NCBI RefSeq assembly: GCF_002105155.1
Contig: NW_019029037.1
Coordinates: forward strand, 181,765 to 245,764
Origin: Lobosporangium transversale
Taxonomy: Eukaryota > Mortierellomycota > Mortierellomycetes > Mortierellales > Mortierellaceae
Direction: 5' to 3'
Length of the DNA stretch: 64,000 bases
Of this stretch, positions 1 through 11,203 are shown in pieces (within the stretch, counting starts at the first letter, position 1; every line of letters starts with the position of its first letter). The position numbers and the translations under genes are program-made. The notes beneath the pieces were generated by a model. That model saw nothing but the letters and a program-made list of their open reading frames with translations, made no database searches and was not told where the DNA came from.

Positions 1-489
1 AGATGGCAATACAAGCTGCTTAATAGCAAGGCGAGAAAAGAGAGAGAGAGAGAAAGGGAGGTGAGTAGAGGGAGAGAGGGAGAAGGAGAAGGAAAGAGGA
101 AGAAAAAAAGCAAGAGCAGAGGATCGTGAGAAAAGCAACCAGGTATGAGGGCATAGAGAGGTTCTCATCATACACTGCACACACAGCTGAGTAAAATTCG
201 AACTTCCTACAATGCTCCATCTTCTCACTCACCATTTCCAAGTCAGATATCCATCCCAATCATCTTCATAACAAGCCATATTGTATAACTACTATATCCG
301 GGCAGGCAAGTAAAAAGGCTGCAGCAGAAGAAAAGCAGAGTAGTTTTTGTTTATAGTATTTCTTTTATTTCAAATGAGATATCAACTGTCTTGTACTTTC
401 TCAGCCTTGCTTAGGGTATGTGCATATACACTAAGTGATCTGGCGAGGCCTTGAGTCTTGCTCATTCCAGTAACCAGCACTGGAGCTCT

Positions 490-687
490 TTAGATGCAGC
501 AGCGCTGGCCAGAGCGGCAGGGGTAGGGGGTATCGTAGAAGACGGGACGGTAGCCAGAGGGGCAGCTTGTGCCTCTGGCGACGCAGCGGACGCCCCTGCT
601 GCCGGCTTGGTCCTGGCAGGAGATGGCCTCAACAGAGGTCATGGCGACGACAGCGACGAGAGCGAGAGCAACGAGTTGGCGGAACAT
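490..687 (-). CDS. Small secreted cysteine-rich peptide, copy 1
   Basis: Intronless gene for a 65-aa protein. Residues 1-21 form a classic signal peptide (MFRQLV start, hydrophobic core, cleavage predicted after VEA). The mature part of about 44 residues has six cysteines spaced C-x10-C-x6-C-x14-C-x5-CC and ends at the CC followed by Ile. It is probably exported and disulfide-bonded. A TATA box lies at 773-780, its outer base 93 bases from the ATG, and an AATAAA signal (minus strand) at 364-369. It is identical to copy 2 because both lie in the inverted repeat. I do not recognise the family; antimicrobial, effector or signalling roles are all possible and none is shown by the sequence. The start follows the CAAGCCAAAC leader shared by copies 1-3. 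Confidence 0.85.
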   Translation of the reverse strand: MFRQLVALALVAVVAMTSVEAISCQDQAGSRGVRCVARGTSCPSGYRPVFYDTPYPCRSGQRCCI

Positions 688-772
688 GTTTGGCTTGAGT
701 GATGTTTGTTTGTAGTTCTTGAAGTGACACTTGAGAGCGGATGGGGACCAACGAAGATAGAGAAACGAGCTT

Positions 773-780
773 CTTATATA
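773..780 (-). promoter_or_regulatory. TATA box of peptide copy 1
   Basis: TATATAAG on the minus strand, 93 bases upstream of the start codon, the same spacing as in copies 2 and 3. Confidence 0.7.
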
Positions 781-1070
781 TTTGTCGAAGCGTAGGAGAT
801 GACAAGGTATTAAGGTATTAACATAGTATATTCTTGCCTGACTGGCAGTGTTATCAACTGCGTGTATGAAGCTTGATCGCCACTTACTGTCTTCTAAAAG
901 CAGTGCCCTAAACAGTTAAGTTGACACGAGTCGTCACTACTCTATTCTTGATCTTTTTCTGCATGCATACCCGAACTGATACAGGTATCTCACTTGGATA
1001 TGCTCACATAGCTGATTTGATTTGGTGTCGGCCAGTGCATTGAGTTACTCAAATATATAATATATGGAGT

Positions 1071-1139
1071 CGTGACTAAAAGACTGGAACTAGTATGAAC
1101 TACACCCGTGACTAAAAGACTGGAACTAGTATGAACTAC
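1071..1139 (+). repeat. 33-bp tandem direct duplication inside the left arm
   Basis: A 33-base unit starting CGTGACTAAAAGACTGG occurs at 1071-1103 and again at 1107-1139 (36-base period). The same pair appears in the right arm at 2528-2596, so the tandem duplication is older than the inverted duplication. It lies about 300-370 bases upstream of the peptide gene's TATA box. Confidence 0.9.
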
Positions 1140-1447
1140 GATAACCATAGCATTTAACACCAACGGTTGAAATCTAGCTTTGAAACAGACCCGTTTCCCT
1201 GATATAGGAGCTAAAATCTACGATTAAGTCAAATAGGGTGTGATATCTACTTATCCTCTGCTATACAGGGACAGGTGGCGTGTTCTTTTGTCTCTCATAC
1301 GCACACATGTACAGGCATGGATGATGCGTGTTATATATACATATACATATATGTTTATTAGTATATGTCTATTCTACAAATCTATTGGAGCATACAACCA
1401 AGCGATATCTGTACCTGATACAGCCTACTAAACAGGCAAGCAATCCT

Positions 1448-2219
1448 CATGAGTGAGCTAACGCGCGTGCAGTCGACCCATTGGCCTCTTGATATCACAT
1501 CCTTACATTGGAATGCATTATAGACCCTTTGTAGAAATTAAAGATATTATTTTCTTTGCTTAATACGAAAAAGCTGTATTTGTAGGGCGACTCCTGTAAT
1601 GCCACTTGTGGGCTTTGCTGAGCGGCCTGAAGGGATTCTAGAAAAAGATGATTGTGCCAATCCATACATTAATATAGTGGGTGCAATAATATCATGTCCT
1701 ATGAGGATAGGAGGTGCCTAAGAAAAAAAAGGGGGTCATGACTTAGAAGTTGTCTCTATTCACAGTGTTTATGCATTTCTATTTAGGTTTGCCTGCTCCA
1801 AAGTCATGACCAGTACTTAAGTGAACGTAGAACAGCATAAAGGGTTTTCTGGCTTTGATTAACGGACATTAAGAGAATTTATTTATTAGAGACATGCATT
1901 TTTAACGTGTAACTTCATCTTGGAAGCAGGCTATTACTGAAAACATTAAGGCTCTAATATTTGTGAATGCTCTGATGGAACTAAGTTGTGATAGTAGGTT
2001 TTTTATTGTTGGAAATGAAGGACTAGAACTACGAACAGGAATATATATCTCTACTAGATGTAGCCTTTCTACAAGGAACAATCTGGAGCCCAAATTTTAC
2101 GGAGGAACAAAGTCTCTAGTAAATACTTAATGACAGCAAATAATACAAGTAATAACGACAATTGTGCCAATAGCTATAATAGTAATAGAATAAATCGTGT
2201 CCACTCATGGAACAAAGAA
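1448..2219. other. Unique spacer between the inverted arms
   Basis: 772 bases of AT-rich sequence with no convincing gene on either strand; the only open frames are about 60 codons and lack recognisable motifs. The unique spacer argues against the simplest sequencing palindrome, a read that turns back on itself, which would have little or no spacer. Confidence 0.7.
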
Positions 2220-2527
2220 AGGATTGCTTGCCTGTTTAGTAGGCTGTATCAGGTACAGATATCGCTTGGTTGTATGCTCCAATAGATTTGTAGAATAGAC
2301 ATATACTAATAAACATATATGTATATGTATATATAACACGCATCATCCATGCCTGTACATGTGTGCGTATGAGAGACAAAAGAACACGCCACCTGTCCCT
2401 GTATAGCAGAGGATAAGTAGATATCACACCCTATTTGACTTAATCGTAGATTTTAGCTCCTATATCAGGGAAACGGGTCTGTTTCAAAGCTAGATTTCAA
2501 CCGTTGGTGTTAAATGCTATGGTTATC

Positions 2528-2596
2528 GTAGTTCATACTAGTTCCAGTCTTTTAGTCACGGGTGTAGTTCATACTAGTTCCAGTCTTTTAGTCACG
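2528..2596 (-). repeat. 33-bp tandem direct duplication inside the right arm
   Basis: Mirror copy of the duplication at 1071-1139, in reverse orientation within the right arm. Confidence 0.9.
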
Positions 2597-2886
2597 ACTC
2601 CATATATTATATATTTGAGTAACTCAATGCACTGGCCGACACCAAATCAAATCAGCTATGTGAGCATATCCAAGTGAGATACCTGTATCAGTTCGGGTAT
2701 GCATGCAGAAAAAGATCAAGAATAGAGTAGTGACGACTCGTGTCAACTTAACTGTTTAGGGCACTGCTTTTAGAAGACAGTAAGTGGCGATCAAGCTTCA
2801 TACACGCAGTTGATAACACTGCCAGTCAGGCAAGAATATACTATGTTAATACCTTAATACCTTGTCATCTCCTACGCTTCGACAAA

Positions 2887-2894
2887 TATATAAG
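2887..2894 (+). promoter_or_regulatory. TATA box of peptide copy 2
   Basis: TATATAAG starting exactly 93 bases before the ATG at 2980. It is the mirror of the copy 1 box. Confidence 0.7.
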
Positions 2895-2979
2895 AAGCTC
2901 GTTTCTCTATCTTCGTTGGTCCCCATCCGCTCTCAAGTGTCACTTCAAGAACTACAAACAAACATCACTCAAGCCAAAC

Positions 2980-3177
2980 ATGTTCCGCCAACTCGTTGCT
3001 CTCGCTCTCGTCGCTGTCGTCGCCATGACCTCTGTTGAGGCCATCTCCTGCCAGGACCAAGCCGGCAGCAGGGGCGTCCGCTGCGTCGCCAGAGGCACAA
3101 GCTGCCCCTCTGGCTACCGTCCCGTCTTCTACGATACCCCCTACCCCTGCCGCTCTGGCCAGCGCTGCTGCATCTAA
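2980..3177 (+). CDS. Small secreted cysteine-rich peptide, copy 2
   Basis: The 65-aa product is identical to copy 1: 21-residue signal peptide, then a short mature chain with six cysteines in the pattern C-x10-C-x6-C-x14-C-x5-CC. No intron. TATA box at 2887-2894 and AATAAA at 3298-3303. It is transcribed away from copy 1, so the pair has separate promoters roughly 1.9 kb apart, with the unique spacer between. As the flanks are identical, both genes should be expressed in the same way unless the outer contexts differ. Function unknown; export is the only firm inference. Confidence 0.87.
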   Translation: MFRQLVALALVAVVAMTSVEAISCQDQAGSRGVRCVARGTSCPSGYRPVFYDTPYPCRSGQRCCI

Positions 3178-3666
3178 AGAGCTCCAGTGCTGGTTACTGG
3201 AATGAGCAAGACTCAAGGCCTCGCCAGATCACTTAGTGTATATGCACATACCCTAAGCAAGGCTGAGAAAGTACAAGACAGTTGATATCTCATTTGAAAT
3301 AAAAGAAATACTATAAACAAAAACTACTCTGCTTTTCTTCTGCTGCAGCCTTTTTACTTGCCTGCCCGGATATAGTAGTTATACAATATGGCTTGTTATG
3401 AAGATGATTGGGATGGATATCTGACTTGGAAATGGTGAGTGAGAAGATGGAGCATTGTAGGAAGTTCGAATTTTACTCAGCTGTGTGTGCAGTGTATGAT
3501 GAGAACCTCTCTATGCCCTCATACCTGGTTGCTTTTCTCACGATCCTCTGCTCTTGCTTTTTTTCTTCCTCTTTCCTTCTCCTTCTCCCTCTCTCCCTCT
3601 ACTCACCTCCCTTTCTCTCTCTCTCTCTTTTCTCGCCTTGCTATTAAGCAGCTTGTATTGCCATCT

Positions 3667-5800
3667 TACTCTCCCATTGCTCCACCCTCCCACAGCTCTA
3701 CCTCCACCGCACAAGTATATACTAAGTACCATACACCCCCATAAACTTTCAGTATGCCATGCAATAGCTCGCCATAGTATCGGCAGCAAGGGAAAGAAAA
3801 AAGAGCCTTCCTCATTCTATGTTTACCTGGCTCATCTCTGTAGCGAAAACATTTGAATCAAGCTTTAAGGTTTTTTTAAGGTTAAAATGTGGTTCGTGCG
3901 ATTTTATATGAACACATTGCTGCGATGTTCGTTGCTCAAGCGACCTTTTCTTCATGCGCTCCAAGGCATTGATGGCGGTTAACTCGATCTTATCATTATT
4001 CTTTTATTTCCGTATTATTTCTGTTTTCTTTTTTTCCATTTTTCCCTTTTTACCCGCTGAGTACACACAATTAGTTGTTTTCTCTCACCAGCGTAATGCT
4101 AGAAAAAAGGAGACCACTCTTTCTTTCAACAGTTGTTATGGTATGTTAGGGAGCAAACAGATAATGTTCAGCTGAACAGTGCTTAGTCCAGCCTAACTGC
4201 AAGAGCAAGAACCTAGGGGACAGGAAATAGGAGGGGACAGATGTGAACATCGTCCACTGCACTAGCCTTTATTTCCTTCTTTTCCCTCTTCTCCCCCTCT
4301 CTCTTTGCATGTCCCTACTGTTTAGCGTGGCAGCCTTGGAACAGAACATGAGACATTAGAAACGAGAGAACATACTCCGACATCGATAAACTGAGTAATG
4401 CTACGCCAGATCCACCTCACATCTATGGGCGTAAACTAATGTGTACAAATATCACTAGAGTTGACACTTAACCGGATCATGGAGAGTGGTGCTATAGTTG
4501 TATAGTGCTCGAGAAGGAGAGCAAAGATTTAATTGGTTCAATGCCAGGAGCCAGACCAGAAAGTGAATGGATATTTTAATGCTCGGTTGAGGGAGAAGAG
4601 GGAAAGAATGATCGATGCATAATGCATCGAGTTGGTCAACGATAGGTTTCTGGGAATTACATAGTGCGTTTCGTTCGTGCATGTATTCTGCGCACTAGAA
4701 AGGATTATGCTTCGTCTGCACACAAGAGCCATTTCTTTTTTTGTTTTTTCTTCTCATGCTGCTTTTCCATCTGATACGATCATGCAGATGGGCCAAGACC
4801 ATATAGATAAATATATATATATATATACTTATCGTTGTAGTATGTGTATTATAAATAGTATAAGTTAGTTGAGTAATTAGAATAAGATACAGGTATAAAA
4901 GATATATTAGTCCTTCGCCCTTGCTTGTCTGTCTAGAGAAATGATCCGCGGGCAGGAGGCGTTAGGCCTGCGACCGTTAATATGCTTAACAGGATGTAAA
5001 CATACACAATCATAGTTTATTTTATTTATCTTCTCATTCATGCAACCTAACCATTTAGTGTGACACTATCCGGCCAGTGAATCGGTTGCGCTCTATCATT
5101 TTATTCCCTCGATGTGAAAGGCGTACTTGATAAATTAGATGCATGTTTGTATGTTTGCGCCGTCTGTGTACGGTACAGCGTGCACTGAATTTTTTTTTAC
5201 TTTTTCCCTTGCCCAATATAGTTTGTCCCTGTCTCTCTCTACCTGTCCCTGTCCTGCATAGCATCATGATTGGCTTGACCTTTCTGTTGCTCTCTCCTCT
5301 CTCCCTGTGATAGCATGTAGCGCACATGCACATCTCAGTAAAATCAGAGACGCCGCACTTTATTGTGTGCACCCACGCCATTCTATGACTTGACCGTTGC
5401 AACGATCGTAGTGCGAGACAATATTGCCACTGTAGACTAGCGTAATATGTCATCATCATACCATTGACTGAACCCTTGGCTTTCTTTCCCCTCAAGCCCA
5501 TTACTCTGCTTTTACCGCTATCTGAATAAACATGTGTGCTTCTTTGACTCTTTGATCTGATGGATGTATAGTATTTCTATTATATTATAATGACTACTAA
5601 CGGCTTGTGTGCACTGTGGCGCAAAGACGCCGCTTTCTTTTTTTCTTTTTGCTGGCTACAGTGACTTCGATCGCATTAGTAACCGGATATGATTGAAGTA
5701 TCTGTATGTCATTGGCAATTGTTGAAGAACAAAGACTTATCCTTCATTGGTGGTTGCAGCCAAGAGTTGAGTGAGAGGCTGTTTGTCCTGTCTTCTCTAG
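3667..5800. other. Intergenic region, no gene seen
   Basis: The start (about 3540-3660, reaching into the arm) is pyrimidine-rich. Short frames exist, including a 148-codon one at 5055-5501 on the minus strand, but it shows no domain, splice context or protein-like composition. A short AT dinucleotide run lies near 4808-4828. I see no RNA gene. Confidence 0.5.
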
Positions 5801-5808
5801 TATAAAAG
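5801..5808 (+). promoter_or_regulatory. TATA box of peptide copy 3
   Basis: TATAAAAG, starting 93 bases before the ATG at 5894. The spacing equals that of copies 1 and 2 although the surrounding sequence has diverged. Confidence 0.75.
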
Positions 5809-5893
5809 AGAGTCGTTTCCCCTCCTCCATTGACCTTCATTCGCTCTTCAGTTTCTCTTCAAGAACCACTCAAGCAAACCACTCAAGCCAAAC

Positions 5894-6091
5894 ATGTTCC
5901 GCCAACTCGTTGCTCTCGCTCTCGTCGCTGTCGTCGCCATGACCTCTGTTGAGGCCATCTCCTGCCAGGACCAAGCCGGCAGCAAGGGCGTCCGCTGCGT
6001 CGCCAAAGGCACAAGCTGCCCCTCTGGCTTCCGTCCCGTCTTCTACGATACCCCCTACCCCTGCCGCTCTGGTCAGCGCTGCTGCATCTAA
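5894..6091 (+). CDS. Small secreted cysteine-rich peptide, paralog 3
   Basis: 65-aa protein differing from copies 1 and 2 at only three residues: two Arg-to-Lys changes and one Tyr-to-Phe change in the mature part. The signal peptide and all six cysteines are kept (C-x10-C-x6-C-x14-C-x5-CC). The leader CAAGCCAAAC before the ATG and the 93-base TATA spacing match copies 1 and 2, but the wider flanks do not, so this is an older duplicate outside the inverted repeat. AATAAA lies at 6258-6263. The conservative changes suggest purifying selection. Function unknown; predicted secreted. Confidence 0.87.
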   Translation: MFRQLVALALVAVVAMTSVEAISCQDQAGSKGVRCVAKGTSCPSGFRPVFYDTPYPCRSGQRCCI

Positions 6092-6099
6092 AGTGTCCT

Positions 6100-7392
6100 C
6101 GAGACAGGACACGAGGCAAGACAAGATGAGACGTTTTCTATCGCTTGATAGCGTCTCTCCTGGAGGCCTATAGTCCACTTGAGTACATCCAAGGCATATA
6201 GAGTATATATACAAGTCTGAGTAGGAACTTGCTGAATCTTTTAGCACCTTGGGCCTGAATAAATACTATCTATACCAAACTTACTTGACACGCTCACATG
6301 CCCTTTACTCTGCGTCCTTGTTTCAGTCTGTTTTAATTTTGTATCAACATTTGCTGTAGATTTTCCTTGTTAAATAATATTTACTAGGGTTTTTACCAGT
6401 TTTTAATTATTAGTCATTTACTTGCAAAGACATGCATGTCCTTAGTTGTTAATAATAGGTATATCTTGCTTAAGGGGCCAAAAGATAGACACAAAATCAA
6501 GGACAAAGAGTGTCAAAAAGAGAAAATGGAGGCAAAAATAACCTTGACGACAAACAGCACCATAGGATACCAAAAGAAAAGGTGGAAGCTTTATTGGTGA
6601 GCTCACAAACTGAGTTACTGGAAGATAAATACTTGTTGTGAAAAAGGGAAAAAAGATAAATGGCAAGATGAACTGTAGGTGAAGAACAAACTGAAGGCTT
6701 TATTGAAAAGGAAGTTTCTTTGGCTTTTATAATCTAGCCTACAGGTCTGACTCTGGTGCTCTCTAGACTTAAAAGGCTTTGCGCAAAGATTCCATAAACT
6801 GTGGCTTGACAGGATGTCCACCAGCCACAACAATACAGTAAGTGAATGTTTTAATTTTGTTCATACTTTACTTTAATATCTCAACGAGGGCTTGCCTCAT
6901 CACAATGGATGTTGGCTGTATGGTATCCTTTGATCTTGGTAGAAGGACCGCTAGCTTAGGAGGGTATGGTCTATCATCGTTATTGTGATATTAGTGAGAA
7001 AAGTATACTTACTTAGTTCTGGAAGTGCAAATCGGACAAATCGGACCTTTGGATTCTAACAGTCTGGCTCGCCTATATAAAAGCTCTTGTTCCAAAGATG
7101 CTCCATATATGTATTATAGTACAAGCTTTCTCCTTGAGTGTTTTTGATGGCGAAAGTATATGAAGGGGTTTAGATTATTAAGGATGGGTATTTAAACATT
7201 TGCTGACAAAGCAATCTTATATTGGCTCGGCTCGTTATTCAAGGATGATTCATTCTAAAGCTCATTTTTCGATCTGTAGGTTTATTGCTTGGAATGTTTG
7301 TACACTGCTAATAAGCAAGCTCTAGTAGGCGATAGGGATTTCCCCAAAGCACCACAAGAAGTATCTGTAGCATACCTTCGCTGTGCGGCGCT
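6100..7392. other. Intergenic region, no gene seen
   Basis: AT-rich spacer between two members of the peptide family, which are convergent here (plus strand, then minus strand). It includes the 3' flanks of both. Frames of 72-74 codons near 6442-6833 show no motif. Confidence 0.5.
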
Positions 7393-7587
7393 TTAAATGC
7401 AGCAGCGTTCGGTATAGGAGCATGGAGAGGTGTCTTCGCGGAAAATGGACTGGTAACCAGCAGGGCAAGGGGTAGCGCCACCGACGCAGTGGATACCCTT
7501 GATAGCAGACCCTCCACAGGTGAGGGCTTCAACAGAGGTCATAGCGGCAGCCGCGACGATAACGAGAGTAACGAGTTGGCGAAACAT
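7393..7587 (-). CDS. Small secreted cysteine-rich peptide, paralog 4 (diverged)
   Basis: 64-aa protein from the ATG at 7585-7587. The open frame extends further upstream, but this start is chosen because it begins with the family's MFRQLV signal peptide and is preceded by the shared CAAGCCAAA leader. The mature part has diverged strongly from copies 1-3, yet keeps six cysteines as C-x9-C-x6-C-x14-C-x5-CC and the Pro-x-Gly-Tyr after the third cysteine. A TATA-like element lies at 7659-7665. Conserved cysteine spacing with free change between cysteines is typical of a disulfide-stabilised secreted fold. Function unknown. Confidence 0.82.
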   Translation of the reverse strand: MFRQLVTLVIVAAAAMTSVEALTCGGSAIKGIHCVGGATPCPAGYQSIFREDTSPCSYTERCCI

Positions 7588-7669
7588 TTTTGGCTTGGGT
7601 GGTATTTGCTTGTAGTTCTTGGTGGACTTGAATAGATCAATGGAAGATGGAGATAACCATTTATAGTTG

Positions 7670-8847
7670 TCTGGAATGAGTGCGAACCTCCTTTCATAGT
7701 GAGTGAAGGGACAACTAGCGAGTTTCGGCATACAGAAGAGGACTGCTGCTCTGTCTTTAGAACATGAAAACAGAACTACATCAGTACGTCAGTACGTCAG
7801 TCACGAGGGCCATGGTTTGTCCCACTACTAACATGTCTTATTCTCTCCTTACTGTTTAGCTACGTTTTTGGCCTTAGTCTTGGTCTTTATTTCCTTATCT
7901 GTGCTCATAAGCATGAACGGAGCGACTTTGGTTAAGGTGTTGGCTTTTGCTTTATTATTAATCCAGTAAGGGAAGAAATGAAAAGTGCGAATTACGTGAT
8001 GATTGATATAATGTTAAATATCTCTGTTCAGAAGTAAACATCTATTGTCTATGGGCATGGGTTTCGGGCAACGGTATGAAGTAGAAAGTGGCGTCCTTGT
8101 GTTTCAGGCCGTTCTAGTCCTGTATTGTGGACTATGGCCAATCTGACAAGTCCTCTGAGATACACCGCCAATCAAATAGATTTTCAGCGCCTTTATAACG
8201 GTACTTCCTCTCACGCATGTCTCTGTGATTGACAAAGTCAGTAAGAGGCTCAGTCTACTGGCTTTTCCCCACATGAACAAATTGCTTCCTACACTGTTAC
8301 TGCAGAAGAGAGATGGCCTCCAAATTAAATCGGGCCACCAGTATGCCATTCATCCAATTACACAGTAACAGACATATAATCCAACACTCACACGATAGCA
8401 AGATATACCTGTTGGAACTATTAAGGCAAAGCTGGACAGAGATTGCTTTTTTTGAGCAGCCTTCGCGTTGGATATTTGTACTCTCTTGGCTTATGCAATC
8501 CTGATATGAATAATCATTGCTCCTTGAAATCTTAAACACTATGCCACTATCAGGACCATCTCTTCACCACTATAGTGTATTCAAAAACATTGTTCAGTGT
8601 GTAGCACTGGTGATGACTTTGTACTTGACTCTTCTGCCTTTGCCGCACAGAGTCAGTGACATAGTGTCTAATGGATACTTCGGGGGCAAACTGCTAATTT
8701 GATGACTCCATTTTCGTATTGCTATAGCGCTAATTGATAAAGAGCATCGGCTGGGATAAAGTTTGCAGGCATACTTATACCATGCTCATACTCATACTCA
8801 TGTTGTTGCTCATGGCCACAAACACAACTATGGAGTGTTATGGTAAC

Positions 8848-8879
<32 letters not shown>

Positions 8880-11203
8880 CCTGCAGCACGCTTAATTTTT
8901 GTGATAATGAATATTTGCCCTGATAGGTGTTCCGATCCTATCATCTTTCCAAGCAATTTACTTACGTGGTACCTTGGTCTTCTTGTCAGGAAGAATGTGG
9001 ACTGACTTTTGTCTTTTCGTGTATGGGCAACGGACGTTCATTTGGAACAACGAGCGGATGTCAAACAGGCAGATCAAAAGAATGAATGTTGGAGGCTCCA
9101 TTTATTTGATTGGGGCCATTGAAGGTATTAGGACAACATCTGTCCCACCAAAGTAAGTGTATTGCGGATTCTCTCAAAGCTTTTATCTAAATGAGGCTAC
9201 AAAAGATAATTCAAAAGGGGGGTGATGTGTTCATTAGTTGGACTGAGGAAGAAAAAAATAAAATAAAAGCGGACACATTTAGTTTCCAAGATGTTTTATG
9301 CTTGAATTTGCAGTAGCGCTGCTGAGGGAGGCGAAGATGCGGACTGACATAGAAAATAGAGCGATAGTTGGGAAGGCAAAGGGCTCGAGCGTTGCGGCGA
9401 GAACCTAAGAGCAAAGCAATGAATTATGAAAGTCTTTGTTGGTTGCTTAAGGTCTCTAGAAGCAGTCAGGAAGCTGATGAAAGCCAGCAGTAGGAAGGAG
9501 GCAATCTTCCTTCCGTATCTTCCTTGGAATAAACAAGAGGGTGAAACCCATGTGTAAACCCCTACCTGCTGATCAATGATTCAATCCATTTTCCTATTCT
9601 CAAGCATAATCGATAATATGCGCTAAGTAGCCATCGAATGTATTTCGGACTTTACGCAAATATACCTGGGTCTAAGCTCATTAATCATTCGATGTACGAA
9701 GATGACATGGGGCCTTTTTATGGATATAAGCGATGAAATAAAAACTGTCACAAAATGGTAGATTCGCATCCAAGAAAATTCTCTTTTATTTCTGTCTCTC
9801 TCCCTTGCGCTACAGCCTAACGTTATAAAGAGAATCTTTTTTTTTTTGTACGAGATTAAACTCTGCGCTACTAATTAACTATATGAAAGCGGACATATTA
9901 CAAACTACAAATGCTGGCAGGAAGTCATCTCGCCCGAAGGCTGAATATGCGCCTTTTCTTCTGGATTGCATGAAGGAGTCTGAATTTCAGCGTATAAAGT
10001 TGTATGTTCTAAGAACTACCACAGTTCTCATTTTCAAACGCTCGGAGTACTCTCACCAGGATCAACTCATGACTCGTAAAAGCCAACAGTAATAATTTAA
10101 TAATGTTTACGCTATTTGCATTTATTAAAATGTGGTTTCTTATAATCGCTCGCACACACAAACATTTCGTATTTAGGAAAATGAGTGGTGCCGAGTTTTG
10201 ATATTTATTTTAAGCTTTGTTGACATTTGCTCAAACGGTATGACCAAAATAGCGCTCGAAGAAGATGTGTATGACAATTCCGTCTCAAATACAAGTATGT
10301 AAATGTATTGCATAGGTTGGCATCAATATGAATAACACCGTCAACAAATGTATTTTCAAATTTTAAATTGGATAAAATGTCCTCCATTTCAGCCAATCAG
10401 CCAATCAGCCACCAAATCATCGCTTTTTGATTCAAAGACAGTATTTTAAAAATATTTGTCGACGACTTTCTGGCGAGGACTCTGCTACCTATTTCCTCAT
10501 ATTGGGCTCGTCACTTTAACTGCTCTCAATTAATAGACTTACCTTCAATGCCCAGACTGCTGAAGGCTCCACGGACTCTTCGATTTTTATGTAGGCGACT
10601 CTTCGGGCCCACTATGAAACCGTATAAACATCTAAATACTACCACATGCATGCTATTAGCTTCACTGCGCTCCTTGAATAATACTTTTAACATATTCCTG
10701 CACTATCCCAAGGAATGTATCAGTGCTTTGACAAATATGTATCCCTTAATGGCTATGTCACAGTCCTTGCATCGAGAGAGTGGAGGGGATATGTGAAAAG
10801 CGGGACAATATGTGTATCTACTGATAACTGGCGTAACTTCAAAAAGCTTAGCTCAGAGACGAGAATATCTACTCTGCCTCTCAGTAGCTACCGTAATTCT
10901 ATTGAAGTGTCTTAAGGCGTTATTTTGTATCGCATTTTGAGAGTAATTATAAATGGACATCCTTGTAATAATCCTCATCTGGTGCCAACACCTCTCAGTA
11001 CCTTAATTAATCTTACCTACCTGAAAGCCCACTGAATTATGTTTTGTAATGATTTTCTGCGTGCATCCATGTATACAAATAAAAAATAAATAAAAAAACA
11101 CATCTTCGTTACTTAGGGTAAAGGAAGGAAGGAAGGCATGTTTATGTACATTATGTGTATTAAAAGGTTATTTATTTTTGTTGTACAAAGGAATATGGAT
11201 TAT
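7670..11203. other. Long intergenic region, no gene seen
   Basis: About 3.5 kb with only 60-80-codon frames on both strands (for example 8974-9156, 9883-10092 and 10548-10915). None shows a domain, signal peptide or convincing splice pattern. A 31-base T tract lies at 8849-8879. Frame 10715-10915 has a fairly protein-like composition and could be a relic exon, but nothing nearby supports it. Confidence 0.45.

Larger units (their letters stand above)
1..1447 (+). repeat. Left arm of a long inverted repeat
   Basis: Each position x in this arm pairs with position 3667-x in the right arm. The relation was checked at both ends, at the duplicated peptide gene and at several other reading frames, whose translations are identical. 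The match ends at 1447/2220, where 1448 and 2219 no longer pair. The window begins inside this arm, so its true outer end is unknown. It holds one copy of the small secreted peptide gene (490-687, minus strand) with its promoter and polyadenylation signal. Confidence 0.95.
2220..3666 (-). repeat. Right arm of the long inverted repeat
   Basis: This is the reverse complement of 1-1447, with no difference found where the two arms were compared. It carries the second copy of the peptide gene (2980-3177, plus strand), so the two copies point away from each other. The complete identity over coding and non-coding sequence implies a very recent duplication, ongoing gene conversion, or an assembly effect. 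The arm may continue beyond 3666, because the pairing partner lies outside the window. Confidence 0.95.

Noticed and set aside
451..702. 83-codon frame opposite peptide copy 1 (and its mirror at 2965-3216)
   Set aside because: It is the antisense shadow of the GC-richer peptide coding region, without signal peptide or motif; the minus-strand peptide has promoter, leader and paralogs.
1..3666. Treating the inverted repeat purely as a sequencing palindrome
   Set aside because: A missed-adapter palindrome would have almost no spacer; here 772 unique bases separate the arms. Assembly error remains possible, so it is kept as a finding to check.
5055..5501. 148-codon minus-strand frame
   Set aside because: No recognisable motif, no paralog in the window and composition like random sequence.
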